Assembly: GCA_964410065.1 (NCBI GenBank) | Contig: CAYPFO010000008.1 | Coordinates: 22,392-86,391 of the forward strand | Reading direction: 5' to 3' | From: Serpens sp964410065 | Lineage (GTDB): Bacteria; Pseudomonadota; Gammaproteobacteria; Pseudomonadales; Pseudomonadaceae | DNA length: 64,000 nt | Shown: positions 8,284 to 16,899 of the stretch, one piece after another | Numbering within the stretch: the first letter of the stretch is position 1 | Layout: the number at the start of each line of letters is the position of its first letter | Position numbers and translations under genes: made by a program | Notes under the pieces: model-generated | What the model was told of the DNA's origin: nothing | The model's database searches: none | Seen by the model: only the letters and a program-made list of their open reading frames with translations

Positions 8284-9078
8284 TCAGCGCAGGTTATCCA
8301 GATCCCGCTGCGCCAACTTCGCGGCTGAACTCCCAGGATACTGGGCGATCACCTGCTGCAAAGCCGTTCTAGCTTTATCGATATTGCCCAGGCGGCGCTC
8401 GACGTCAGCCAATTTGTATAACGAATCTGGCACCTTGTTATGTTTGGGATAAGCATGGCTCACCTTGGCAAAGGCCTGCCCGGCTTCTTCCAGCCTGCCT
8501 TGAACCAGGCTCACTTCACCCAGCCAATACTGTGCATTGCCGGCATAACGGCTGTTCGGATATTGTCGCAGAAAGGCATTGAATGCCTGATCAGCCTTGG
8601 CGAAGTCCTTGGATTTGATCAAGTCGAAGGCAGCGTCGTAGTACAGCTTTTCCTTCTCTGGGTCCGCTGGCGCCGCGTCGGCCGGCTCCGAGGCCGGGGT
8701 GCCATTGGCGACTGTTTCACCTATGGCCGTTCGATTTGAGGCAGCTCCGGCACTTTCTGAAATGCGCCGATCGAGCTCCTGATAACGCTCCAGGCTTTCC
8801 TGTTTCAGGCGCTGGATTTCATACTGCTGCTCTTCGATCATGCCGCGCAGACTGGCAAGCTCTTCCTGCATCTGCTGCAGCTGAATGAACAGTCCGCCCT
8901 GTGCCGAGGGAGGGACGGTCATCCCTCCCCCGACATAGGCATCGCGGGCGCCGCTTGCGGTGGGCAAGGGAGGAAGCCTGCCGTAGCTGGCTCCCCCTTC
9001 CACCACGGGTACTTGAGCCATGACCGCCAGCGGAAAGCTGGCAACCAGGGCAATCAATACGTGACGGCACTTACCCAT
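8284..9078 (-). CDS. cpoB: Tol-Pal cell division coordinator CpoB/YbgF
   Basis: A 264-residue periplasmic protein that links Tol-Pal constriction with peptidoglycan synthesis. It has a signal peptide (about 1-21, ending VMA), then a coiled-coil region around residues 60-100 (IQLQQMQEELASLRGMIEE) and three C-terminal TPR-like repeats beginning near AFNAFLRQYPNSRYAGNAQYW. It is the last gene of the tol-pal operon, 5 bases after pal. In P. aeruginosa queE and queC follow; here the terminator and tRNA-Lys genes follow directly. Confidence 0.94.
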   Translation of the reverse strand: MGKCRHVLIALVASFPLAVMAQVPVVEGGASYGRLPPLPTASGARDAYVGGGMTVPPSAQGGLFIQLQQMQEELASLRGMIEEQQYEIQRLKQESLERYQELDRRISESAGAASNRTAIGETVANGTPASEPADAAPADPEKEKLYYDAAFDLIKSKDFAKADQAFNAFLRQYPNSRYAGNAQYWLGEVSLVQGRLEEAGQAFAKVSHAYPKHNKVPDSLYKLADVERRLGNIDKARTALQQVIAQYPGSSAAKLAQRDLDNLR

Positions 9079-9083
9079 GACTA

Positions 9084-9602
9084 TTACTTACGCAGTTCGA
9101 CGCGACGGTTCTGGGACCAGGACTGCTCGTCGCTGCCGGTAGCAACCGGACGCTCTTCGCCGTAGGACACCAGTTCCAGCTGAGCCGGGGAAACACCTTG
9201 CAGAACCAAGTAACGCTGAACGGCAGCGGAACGACGCTCGCCCAGGGCCATGTTGTATTCGCGGGTGCCGCGCTCGTCGGTGTGACCTTCCAGAACTACA
9301 CGCACGCCGGAGTTCTGCAGAACCTTGGCATGGGCATCCAGAGCGCGCATGGCTTCCGGCTTCAGATCCGAGCTGTCGTATTCGAAGTAGAAGGTGGTGA
9401 TAGCACGCAGAGCGGCTTCTGCATCCTGAGCAGCGGTGTCGAAACCGTTGGTTTCGATAGCATTGGTGTTCGCGTCGGTTGCATAACCAGCGTCTTGGTC
9501 AGTGGTTTCACCGGCGGTGTCACCGCCTTGCGAAGCACAACCAGCAGCAACAGCCATGGCCAGAGCCAGAGCAGCGAACTTACCAAACTTCAGCATTTCC
9601 AT
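9084..9602 (-). CDS. pal: Peptidoglycan-associated lipoprotein (OprL)
   Basis: A 172-residue outer-membrane lipoprotein that anchors the membrane to peptidoglycan and binds TolB. The signal peptide MEMLKFGKFAALALAMAVAA ends at a lipobox Cys (AAGC, about residue 22). The OmpA-like domain has FYFEYDSSDLKPEA and the binding motif LEGHTDERGTREYN, then GERRSAAVQRYL. It is nearly identical in design to P. aeruginosa OprL. Confidence 0.97.
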   Translation of the reverse strand: MEMLKFGKFAALALAMAVAAGCASQGGDTAGETTDQDAGYATDANTNAIETNGFDTAAQDAEAALRAITTFYFEYDSSDLKPEAMRALDAHAKVLQNSGVRVVLEGHTDERGTREYNMALGERRSAAVQRYLVLQGVSPAQLELVSYGEERPVATGSDEQSWSQNRRVELRK

Positions 9603-9655
9603 TTTAAAAACCCCAGTTTTACGAGTGATTGAAAGGAGAACAAAGTGACGCCATG

Positions 9656-10954
9656 TCAGTTCAGGTAAGGAGACCAGGAAGGTTCTCTAACTTCCCCCTG
9701 TGCGGTGGGAAGTGGCAGCCTGACTCGTCCATTGATGGAAACGAGCATTAAAACCTCGCGTCCTTGCCGACGAGTGGCGTAGGTTAGCATGGTGCCATTA
9801 GGCGCAACAGTAGGCGACTCATCCAGCGTCGTATCTGAGAGAATGCGCAAGTTTCCACGCTGCAAATCCTGTGCGGCCACCTTGAAATTCGTATAGCCGT
9901 CCTGGCGATGGATCATTACCAGCGTCTTTTCATCGGCCGACAATTTCGGGTTGGCGTTGTAATTGCCTACGAACGTGACCCGCTCCGCCGCATTGCTGCC
10001 GATGCGCTGTTTGTAGATTTGCGGACGGCCTGCGCGATCAGACGTGAAATATAACGTTTGCCCATCGCGGCCCCAGAAAGGCTCGGTGTCGATGGCGTAA
10101 TGGTTGGTGACCCGCTGCAACTGACGGGATGCCAGATCCATCACGTAGATTTCCGGATTGCCGTCTTTGGAGAGGACAAAGGCCAGTCGATTGCCGTCGG
10201 GCGAAAATGCCGGTGCGCCATTCAACCCCTCAAAATTAGTGATCTGCTCGCGCCGCCCGGTGTCGACGTGCTGAATGAAGATCCTCGGGCGCTTCTGCTC
10301 GAAAGAGACATAGGCAATACGTTTGCCATCCGGCGCATAGCGCGGCGACAGGATCGGTTCGCGGGACTGCAACAGGGTCACAGCACGGGCGCCATCGTAG
10401 TCGGAGCGTTGCAGGGTGTAGCGCGTATTGGTTGTCCCCAGCCGCTCGGCCGTCACGTAAAGCAGACGAGTCGAGAACGCGCCCTTGGTGCCTGTGAGTT
10501 TTTCAAAGGCCTGGTCCGCAACATGGTGCGCCATGTCGCGCAACTGCGCATTGGTTCCCGTCACGCTGCCCGCCAGCAACTGCTGCTGGGTCGTCACGTT
10601 GAACAGGGCGAACTGCACCTGCAAGCGGCCGCTCACCGGCACCAGGCTGCCTAGCAACACATATTGCGCACCCAGTGCCTGCCAATCGCGATAAATGATC
10701 TCATCCGCACGGGCCGGCAGACTGATCATGTTCTGCCGTGGAATGGGCTCGAAGATGCCGGAATTGCGCAGGTCATTGCCAATAATGCTGGCCATGTCCT
10801 CGGGAAGAACGGTGCTGCCTTCCCAGCCGAAGGGCACGACCGCAATCGGCGTCGCACGGTCGGTCCCGCTGGTGATCAGCAGCGGGTCAGCTGCATGCAC
10901 AGTGCCAGCCAGCAGAGCCAGGCCCAGCAAGGCGACACGAATCAGGCTATTCAC
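9656..10954 (-). CDS. tolB: Tol-Pal periplasmic beta-propeller protein TolB
   Basis: A 432-residue periplasmic protein whose six-bladed propeller binds Pal and whose N-terminal box is handled by TolA. It has a signal peptide (about 1-21, ending HAA), the TolB N-domain with GNDLRNSGIFEPIPR, and repeated blade motifs such as APDGKRIAYVSFE, SPDGNRLAFVLSKDGNPEIY and GRDGQTLYFTSDRAG. It starts at GTG 10954, which overlaps the tolA stop by four bases (translational coupling). Confidence 0.97.
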   Translation of the reverse strand: MNSLIRVALLGLALLAGTVHAADPLLITSGTDRATPIAVVPFGWEGSTVLPEDMASIIGNDLRNSGIFEPIPRQNMISLPARADEIIYRDWQALGAQYVLLGSLVPVSGRLQVQFALFNVTTQQQLLAGSVTGTNAQLRDMAHHVADQAFEKLTGTKGAFSTRLLYVTAERLGTTNTRYTLQRSDYDGARAVTLLQSREPILSPRYAPDGKRIAYVSFEQKRPRIFIQHVDTGRREQITNFEGLNGAPAFSPDGNRLAFVLSKDGNPEIYVMDLASRQLQRVTNHYAIDTEPFWGRDGQTLYFTSDRAGRPQIYKQRIGSNAAERVTFVGNYNANPKLSADEKTLVMIHRQDGYTNFKVAAQDLQRGNLRILSDTTLDESPTVAPNGTMLTYATRRQGREVLMLVSINGRVRLPLPTAQGEVREPSWSPYLN

Positions 10955-11913
10955 GGACTCAAATCCTCCGGCTTGAAGATAATGCGGCGCTTGCGGTACA
11001 GCGACTCGAAAAGCCCGCTGTCCAGTGTCTGAATTTCTGGAATACGTCCAACGCTGCGTACGGCGGCGACGGCCGAGTTGTCAAAGGCAGGATCGCCACT
11101 GGTACGCGTGACGCCGGCGTTGCTGATGGTGCCATCGGGCAGCATTTCGATCAGCAACTCGACACTCATACCCTGGCGTGCCGATGGCGGACGCCGCCAT
11201 TGCTGGCTGATCAGGTTGATGATCAAGTCATCGATGCTACCCGTCACCTGCTGCGCATGAAGATCGGCCTTGGCTTGGGCGCGCCGGGTATCTTCAGCAA
11301 GAAGCTCGGCCAGCGCCTGGGCTTTCTTGTCTTCTTCGGCCTTGCGCTTTGCATCTTCCGCAGCTTCTTTCTTGGCGGCTTCTGCAGCAGCTTTCTTCTC
11401 GGCTGCCTGGGCGGCCTTTTTCTTTTCAGCCTCGGCGGCGGCTTTTTTCTTCGCCTCTTCGGCAGCTTTCTGCTTGGCCTGATCCTCGGCCTTTTTCATG
11501 GCAACTTCAGCTGCACGCTTTTGTTCAGCCGCTTTGGCCTCGGCCGCCTTGCGCGCTGCGGCCTTCTTGGTCTCATCTGCCTTTCGAGCATCTTCAGCGC
11601 GTTTTTGTTCCGCCTGCTTGGCGGCGGCCACACGCTGCTCTTCGGCCTTGCGCTGCGCCAACTGCTCCATTTCAAACTCCCGGGCCGCGGTCTTTTGCGC
11701 TTCCCCAGCTGTCTTTTGTGGGGTCTGGGTTTCGGCCTGGCTCTGGGATTTCAGTTGATACAGGGTGGCCTGCACGATAGGCCGTGAAGGCGGCAAATCC
11801 GGGGTTCGCGAAAAGCTGACAAACAGCAAGGCGAACATCAGGGCGTGCAGAGACACGGCCCAGATCACCGGCCAAAAATAGCTCTGCGAAGCCGAGCGCG
11901 GGAGCTGGTGCAT
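10951..11913 (-). CDS. tolA: Tol-Pal energy-transducing protein TolA
   Basis: A 320-residue inner-membrane protein that spans the periplasm and transmits force from TolQR to TolB/Pal. One N-terminal membrane helix (about 13-35) is followed by a long Ala/Lys/Glu-rich helical domain (about 65-215) with many KKAAEAEKK-type repeats, then the globular C-terminal domain (from about GSIDDLIINLISQQW) used for TolB contact. It overlaps tolR at its start and tolB at its end. Confidence 0.96.
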   Translation of the reverse strand: MHQLPRSASQSYFWPVIWAVSLHALMFALLFVSFSRTPDLPPSRPIVQATLYQLKSQSQAETQTPQKTAGEAQKTAAREFEMEQLAQRKAEEQRVAAAKQAEQKRAEDARKADETKKAAARKAAEAKAAEQKRAAEVAMKKAEDQAKQKAAEEAKKKAAAEAEKKKAAQAAEKKAAAEAAKKEAAEDAKRKAEEDKKAQALAELLAEDTRRAQAKADLHAQQVTGSIDDLIINLISQQWRRPPSARQGMSVELLIEMLPDGTISNAGVTRTSGDPAFDNSAVAAVRSVGRIPEIQTLDSGLFESLYRKRRIIFKPEDLSP

Positions 11914-12371
11914 CAGGGCGCCTCGGTAATAAGGCCGACATTGCCTACGCCGGCCTGCTGCAGCCCACCCATCACCGCCATGACCGAGCCGTAATCGACC
12001 GTCTTGTCGCCACGCACGTAGACCTGCACCTTCTTACCCTGACGGCTGTTCTCGGCCATGATGCCTTTCACCGCACCGACCAGGCTGTCCAGCGAAACCG
12101 CCGACTCACTGCTCTTGCCCTGATCCGGCTGAACTTCCTCACCCATGTTCCAGTAGTAACTCTTGTCCGCCTTGATCGAAATCGTCAGCACGCGGGCGTT
12201 GTTATCCTGGGGCAGGACCTCACTGGAGACCTGGGGCAGATCAACCTTGACCCCCTGGTTCAGCATCGGCGCGGTCACCATGAAAATCACCAGCAGCACC
12301 AACATCACGTCGATGTAAGGCACCACGTTCATTTCAGAGACCGGCTTGCGTCTGTTGCGAATTCTGGCCAT
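11913..12371 (-). CDS. tolR: Tol-Pal proton-channel component TolR
   Basis: A 152-residue ExbD/TolR family protein. It has a short cytoplasmic N-terminus (MARIRNRRKPVSEMNVVPYI), one membrane helix with the functional Asp (YIDVMLVLLVIFMVTAPM, about residues 20-38) and a periplasmic domain ending GGLQQAGVGNVGLITEAP. ATG 12371 is chosen because the preceding in-frame codons lie in tolQ and do not resemble TolR. Gap from tolQ is 10 bases. Confidence 0.96.
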   Translation of the reverse strand: MARIRNRRKPVSEMNVVPYIDVMLVLLVIFMVTAPMLNQGVKVDLPQVSSEVLPQDNNARVLTISIKADKSYYWNMGEEVQPDQGKSSESAVSLDSLVGAVKGIMAENSRQGKKVQVYVRGDKTVDYGSVMAVMGGLQQAGVGNVGLITEAP

Positions 12372-12381
12372 CAGGTAGGCC

Positions 12382-13077
12382 TCACTCTTCCGAGGTGTGC
12401 ACCTTGCGGTGCAGAATCGCCTGGAACTCATCGGCGAAGGTGTAGTAGCGGGCAATCAGCGCCTCGCCACGGGCCGCAAAGCGGTTGTAGGCGATGACGG
12501 CCGGAATGGCCGCGAACAAGCCAATCGCGGTGGCAATCAGCGCTTCGGCGATCCCTGGCGCCACGGTGGCCAGGGTGGCCTGCTGCACTTGGGCAAGTCC
12601 CCTGAACGAGTTCATGATCCCCCACACGGTACCGAACAGGCCGATATACGGACTGGTGGAACCGACCGTGGCCAGGAACGGCAGGGACTGCTCGAGCTTC
12701 TCTTCCTCACGGGAGATGGCCACGCGCATGGCCCGCGCCACGCCATCCATCACCGCATCCGCACTCACACCGGTTTGCTGGCGCAGGCGCGAGAATTCCT
12801 TGAAGCCGGCACGGAAGATCTGCTCCACACCGCAATCCGGGTCAGGACTACTGCCGGCCTGACGATACAGCTTGGACAGGTCGATACCCGACCAGAAGCG
12901 CTCTTCGAACGCTTCCAGAGAGCTGCGCGCAGCACGCAGCAGGCTGCCGCGCTGGAAAATCATGACCCATGAGGTGATCGAAGCAGCCACCAGAATGAGC
13001 ATGACCAGTTGCACCACCACGCTGGCGTTACTGATCAGGCTCCACATGGACATATGGTCAACGGCGTTGGCTTCCAC
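12382..13077 (-). CDS. tolQ: Tol-Pal proton-channel component TolQ
   Basis: A 231-residue inner-membrane MotA/ExbB/TolQ family protein with three membrane helices (about 16-40, 135-158 and 170-195). It contains the conserved block STSPYIGLFGTVWGIMNSF and GIAEALIATAIGLFAAIPAV, where the proton-path residues lie. It couples proton flow to TolA movement during outer-membrane constriction. It is preceded by ybgC with two bases between. Confidence 0.97.
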   Translation of the reverse strand: MEANAVDHMSMWSLISNASVVVQLVMLILVAASITSWVMIFQRGSLLRAARSSLEAFEERFWSGIDLSKLYRQAGSSPDPDCGVEQIFRAGFKEFSRLRQQTGVSADAVMDGVARAMRVAISREEEKLEQSLPFLATVGSTSPYIGLFGTVWGIMNSFRGLAQVQQATLATVAPGIAEALIATAIGLFAAIPAVIAYNRFAARGEALIARYYTFADEFQAILHRKVHTSEE

Positions 13078-13079
13078 GC

Positions 13080-13520
13080 TTACTCTCCTGCTGAAAGGGG
13101 GCCCAGGTCGGCGGCGAAGGCTGCGCGCAGCACATCGGGAATCGCCCGGGGTTTGAAATTATCGGCGCGCACGCAAGCGATCATAAATCGACCTTCGCAG
13201 AGCAGCGCAGCATCATGGGTCCGGCGTACCTGTTGACGGAAACACAGGCTGGCACGGTTCAACTCGACCACCTCGGCACTGACCTGCAATTCATCATCCA
13301 GGCGTGCCGGCGCGTGGTAACGCACTTCATTGGAATGCACCACGAACAGCAGGTTGTCACCGGCCAGTTGCGACTGGGCAAACCCCAGCTCACGTAGCCG
13401 CTCGGTGCGCGCCCGCTCCATGAACTTCAGGTAGTTGACGTAATACACAACGCCACCGGCATCGGTGTCTTCGTAGTACACCCGGCAACCATGGGTAAAA
13501 GGCTCTTTGACTGCAGACAT
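13080..13520 (-). CDS. ybgC: Acyl-CoA thioesterase YbgC (Tol-Pal associated)
   Basis: A hotdog-fold thioesterase of about 146 residues. The active-site segment YYEDTDAGGVVYYVNYLKFMERARTE carries the catalytic Asp. It is the first gene of the tol-pal operon. An in-frame GTG at 13535 would add five residues, but GGAG overlaps that codon, so the ATG at 13520 is preferred although its spacing is a little long. YbgC acts on acyl-CoA or acyl-ACP near the cytoplasmic membrane; its link to Tol function is by operon position. Confidence 0.93.
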   Translation of the reverse strand: MSAVKEPFTHGCRVYYEDTDAGGVVYYVNYLKFMERARTERLRELGFAQSQLAGDNLLFVVHSNEVRYHAPARLDDELQVSAEVVELNRASLCFRQQVRRTHDAALLCEGRFMIACVRADNFKPRAIPDVLRAAFAADLGPLSAGE

Positions 13521-13542
13521 GCTTGTAATACGCACTCCAGGG

Positions 13543-14595
13543 TTACAGCTCGGCGTCGCCGGCCAGCGAGTCGACCGCGATCTCGTTCAAACGCTTGGGC
13601 AGATTCAACCCGAAATGCAGATAGGCATGCCGCGTCACGACCCGCCCGCGCGGCGTGCGCATCATATAGCCCTGCTGGATCAGGTAGGGCTCCAGCACAT
13701 CCTCGATGGTGTGGCGCTCCTCGCTGATGGCAGCCGCCAGGCTGTCCACACCGACCGGCCCACCGTCGAACTTTTCAATCAGGGTCAGCAAAAGGCGGCG
13801 ATCCTGATGATCGAAGCCCCGCTCGTCCACATCCAGCATGTTCAACGCCAGGTCGGCAATCGACCGGGTAATTTCACCCTTGCCTCGCACCTCGGCAAAG
13901 TCGCGGACCCGTCGCAACAGGCGGTTGGCGATGCGTGGCGTGCCACGCGCACGACGGGCGATCTCGAACGCTCCTTCAACCTCAATGGGCAAGCCGAGAA
14001 TGCCGGCCGAGCGCATGACGATGGTGGTCAAATCCTCGGTGGAATAAAACTCGAGACGCTGCACAATGCCGAAGCGGTCACGCAGCGGGTTGGTGAGCAT
14101 GCCGGCACGCGTGGTGGCACCCACCAGGGTGAACGGTGGCAGATCCAGCTTGATCGAACGCGCAGCCGGGCCTTCGCCGATCATGATGTCCAGCTGGAAG
14201 TCCTCCATGGCCGGGTACAGCACTTCTTCGACGATGGGCGACAGACGATGGATCTCATCGACGAACAACACATCGCCGGCTTCCAGGTTGGTCAGCAAGG
14301 CGGCCAGATCGCCGGGGCGCTCGAGCACCGGCCCCGAGGTGCTCTTGATCGACACGCCCATTTCCTGGGCAATGATATTCGCCAGAGTGGTTTTGCCCAG
14401 CCCCGGCGGACCGAAGATCAAGGTATGGTCCAGCGCTTCACTGCGCGCCCGCGCCGCCTGGATAAACAACTGCATTTGTTCGCGCACCACCGGCTGGCCA
14501 ATGTAGTCGGCCAGCTGCAACGGGCGAATGGCACGATCCTGCTGCTCTTCGCGGTCGCGACCGGTGGCGGTAATCAAACGATCGGCTTCGATCAC
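13543..14595 (-). CDS. ruvB: Holliday junction branch-migration ATPase RuvB
   Basis: A 350-residue AAA+ motor that drives branch migration with RuvA. The Walker A motif is GPPGLGKTTLA (about residues 62-72), Walker B is FVDEIHRL, sensor 1 is VGATTRAG, and a winged-helix DNA-binding tail ends GRVVTRHAYLHFGLN. It starts at GTG 14595 directly after the ruvA TAA, so the two are translationally coupled. Confidence 0.98.
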   Translation of the reverse strand: MIEADRLITATGRDREEQQDRAIRPLQLADYIGQPVVREQMQLFIQAARARSEALDHTLIFGPPGLGKTTLANIIAQEMGVSIKSTSGPVLERPGDLAALLTNLEAGDVLFVDEIHRLSPIVEEVLYPAMEDFQLDIMIGEGPAARSIKLDLPPFTLVGATTRAGMLTNPLRDRFGIVQRLEFYSTEDLTTIVMRSAGILGLPIEVEGAFEIARRARGTPRIANRLLRRVRDFAEVRGKGEITRSIADLALNMLDVDERGFDHQDRRLLLTLIEKFDGGPVGVDSLAAAISEERHTIEDVLEPYLIQQGYMMRTPRGRVVTRHAYLHFGLNLPKRLNEIAVDSLAGDAEL

Positions 14596-15201
14596 TTAGA
14601 TCATTCCTTTCAATGCGCGACGGATCAATTCTTCACTGCTCAAACCATCTTCCTGCACGGCGGTTACTGCACGACTGGCTTCCTGCGGTTTGAACCCCAG
14701 ACTGATCAGCGCACTGACTGCATCATTTTGCGCGCTTGAGACTGCCGTTACGTTGAGGGGTTCCGTAACCAGCGAGGAAATACCTGAAATGTTTTCCCAG
14801 GCCTTGAAGCGGTCTTTCAATTCCACCAGCAGACGCTCAGCCGTTTTCTTGCCAATGCCGGGAATTTTCATCAACGTGGACGTGTCCTGAGCCTGCACAC
14901 AGCGCACCAGCTCATCGATTTCCAGCCCAGACATGAGCGCCAGTGCCAGTTTGGGCCCTACGCCATTGAGCCGGATCAGTTCACGGAACAGCTCGCGCTC
15001 ACGCTTTTCAAAAAAGCCATACAGCAGTTGGGCGTCTTCACGCACCACCATGTGAGTGTGCAGCGTCACCGGGTGTTCAAGGGCAGGCAGACGATAAAGC
15101 GTGTTCATCGGCACTTCCAGCTCATAGCCCACGCCATTGACATCCAGTAGCACATGGGGCGGCTGCTTATCCGCCAAGGTTCCACGCAATCGTCCTATCA
15201 C
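14596..15201 (-). CDS. ruvA: Holliday junction DNA-binding protein RuvA
   Basis: A 201-residue protein that binds four-way junctions as a tetramer. It opens MIGRLRGTLADKQPPHV, has the OB-fold segment DVNGVGYELEVP, two helix-hairpin-helix motifs (LNGVGPKLALALMS and IPGIGKKTAERLLVEL) and a C-terminal RuvB-binding domain (NDAVSALISLGFKPQEAS). The GTG at 15201 is chosen because the family always starts at this point. Confidence 0.97.
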   Translation of the reverse strand: MIGRLRGTLADKQPPHVLLDVNGVGYELEVPMNTLYRLPALEHPVTLHTHMVVREDAQLLYGFFEKRERELFRELIRLNGVGPKLALALMSGLEIDELVRCVQAQDTSTLMKIPGIGKKTAERLLVELKDRFKAWENISGISSLVTEPLNVTAVSSAQNDAVSALISLGFKPQEASRAVTAVQEDGLSSEELIRRALKGMI

Positions 15202-15282
15202 TGTCCCGCATCCTCCACGGGGCGGGACCGTTTCGCCCACCCGAACAAATGGTTTTCTTTATCGCCGGCCTAAAACAGTCCG

Positions 15283-15807
15283 CTACAACCGCAAACGTCC
15301 ACCGCGTCGTTTGGCGGTCGCCAGACCATGGGGAATCAGGCTTTGACGATGATGGGCATGGCACAGGGCGATGGCCAGTGCATCCGAGGCGTCGATCTGC
15401 GGTTTCTGTATCAGTTTGAGCAAATGCATGACCATCATCTGCACTTGCTGCTTGTCCGCACCACCCGTGCCGGCGATGGCCTGCTTGACCTGAGTGGCGG
15501 TGTATTCGGCGATCTGCAGCCCTGCTTCGGCTCCGGCGACGATGGCCGCCCCCCGTGCCTGACCCAGCTTCAACGCCGAATCGGCGTTGCGCGCCATGAA
15601 CACCTGCTCGATGCCCATAGTGACCGGCCCGTAGGTCTGGATGACTTCGCTGACGCCGCGAAACACCATTTTCAAGCGATCCGAGAGCTCACCGCTGCCG
15701 GTGCGAATGCATCCGGAAGCGACGTATTCGCAACCGCGCCCGGTATCGCGCACCACACCGTAGCCGGTGATACGCGAGCCGGGATCAATACCCAAAATCA
15801 GCGTCAT
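15283..15807 (-). CDS. ruvC: Holliday junction resolvase RuvC
   Basis: A 174-residue endonuclease that cuts junctions symmetrically. It begins MTLILGIDPGSRITGYGVV with the first catalytic Asp, then has IEQVFMARNADSALKLGQARG and the C-terminal acidic pair in ASDALAIALCHAH. It is 81 bases upstream of ruvA. The C-terminal tail RRGGRLRL is basic as usual. Confidence 0.97.
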   Translation of the reverse strand: MTLILGIDPGSRITGYGVVRDTGRGCEYVASGCIRTGSGELSDRLKMVFRGVSEVIQTYGPVTMGIEQVFMARNADSALKLGQARGAAIVAGAEAGLQIAEYTATQVKQAIAGTGGADKQQVQMMVMHLLKLIQKPQIDASDALAIALCHAHHRQSLIPHGLATAKRRGGRLRL

Positions 15808-15921
15808 GCCTGTCGCCGTACTGTTTATTTATCCAGCGGGCGAGTATACGGACCAGGCCTGGCTGGCGCTAGCTGAAGTCGGCCTTGGCAGCAGGCCGCA
15901 ATCTGCAGATGCCGCCATCAT

Positions 15922-15965
15922 AAAAAAAGCCGGAAGCGAGCCATAGCGATCTTCCGGTCCTTTTT
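15922..15965 (-). terminator. Terminator downstream of pmpR/yebC
   Basis: A 7-bp stem (CCGGAAG with CTTCCGG) and 14-base loop are followed on the minus strand by GC and seven Ts. It separates the yebC transcript from ruvC. Confidence 0.8.
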
Positions 15966-15977
15966 ATGCGCATAGGA

Positions 15978-16727
15978 TCAGCCAAGCTGATCCATGAGCT
16001 CGTCGGGGATCTCGGCGTTGTGGTAGACGTTCTGAACGTCGTCCAGATCCTCGAGAGCATCAATCAGGCGCATCACCTTCTGCGCCGTTTCAAGATCGTC
16101 GACCGGCGCGGCTATCGAGGGAATCATGGCCACTTCCGCCTCGTCACCCTTGAAGCCTGCCGTGGTCAGCGCCTCGTTGACGCCCAGGAAATCGGCAAAA
16201 CTGGTGTAAACCTGCACGGAGCCGTCTTCTTCGGCGACCACGTCGTCAGCCCCGGCTTCCAGCGCGGCTTCCATCAGCGCATCTTCATCCACGCCCGGTG
16301 CATAGCTGATCTGCCCCTTGCGGTCGAACATGTAGGCCACCGAGCCATCAGTGCCCAGGTTGCCGCCGTGCTTGCTGAAGGCATGGCGTACTTCGGCCGC
16401 GGTGCGATTGCGGTTGTCGGTCATGGCCTCGACGATGATCGCCACACCGCTCGGCGCATAGCCTTCGTAACTCAGCTCGACCATGTTATCGGCGTCATTG
16501 GTACCGGCACCACGGGCAATGGCGCGATCGATCACGTCGCGGGTCATGTTGGCCGTCAGCGCTTTTTCCACCGCCAGGCGCAGGCGCGGGTTGTCAGCCG
16601 GTACACCGCCACCGTGCTTGGCGGCTACGGTGAGCTCGCGGATCAGCTTGGTGAAGATCTTTCCGCGCTTGGCATCCTGGCGCTCTTTGCGGTGCTTGAT
16701 ATTGGCCCATTTGGAATGACCAGCCAT
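15978..16727 (-). CDS. yebC: YebC/PmpR family regulator
   Basis: A 249-residue protein that opens MAGHSKWANIKHRKERQDAK, the hallmark of the family, followed by RELTVAAKHGGG and NMTRDVIDRAIARG. The P. aeruginosa member in the same genome position (PmpR) was described as a repressor of quinolone signalling; other members act on translation of hard-to-read proline stretches. Which role applies here is not shown by the sequence. AGGAG lies well placed before the ATG. Confidence 0.95.
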   Translation of the reverse strand: MAGHSKWANIKHRKERQDAKRGKIFTKLIRELTVAAKHGGGVPADNPRLRLAVEKALTANMTRDVIDRAIARGAGTNDADNMVELSYEGYAPSGVAIIVEAMTDNRNRTAAEVRHAFSKHGGNLGTDGSVAYMFDRKGQISYAPGVDEDALMEAALEAGADDVVAEEDGSVQVYTSFADFLGVNEALTTAGFKGDEAEVAMIPSIAAPVDDLETAQKVMRLIDALEDLDDVQNVYHNAEIPDELMDQLG

Positions 16728-16760
16728 GACTCGCTCCTGTCTAATCGTGTAACCAGAACC

Positions 16761-16783
16761 TAGGGTGGATGTTCACCACCCTA
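16761..16783. repeat. Short inverted repeat of the TAGGGTGG family
   Basis: TAGGGTGG and CCACCCTA enclose seven bases. It shares TAGGGTGGATG with the larger element at 4291-4381 and lies between aspS and yebC. Confidence 0.6.
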
Positions 16784-16866
16784 TGAAATGCATCGATTGT
16801 CGAGACTAGGCGTGTAACAGCCTGTCAGCCGACAATGATTATTCGCCCGAGCATGCCCGAGACGAA

Positions 16867-16889
16867 GGAGCCTGGCAAAACCAGGCTCC
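16867..16889 (-). terminator. Hairpin after aspS
   Basis: A perfect 9-bp stem (GGAGCCTGG with CCAGGCTCC) and a 5-base loop 10 bases after the aspS stop. On the minus strand it is followed only by TTCGTCT, so termination may be partial. Confidence 0.6.
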
Positions 16890-16899
16890 AGGGGTAGGC

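Noticed and set aside
11200..11787. Hydrophobic plus-strand frames opposite tolA
   Set aside because: The Ala/Lys/Glu-rich TolA domain yields Leu/Phe/Ser-rich antisense translations that mimic membrane proteins; there is no ribosome site or homology.
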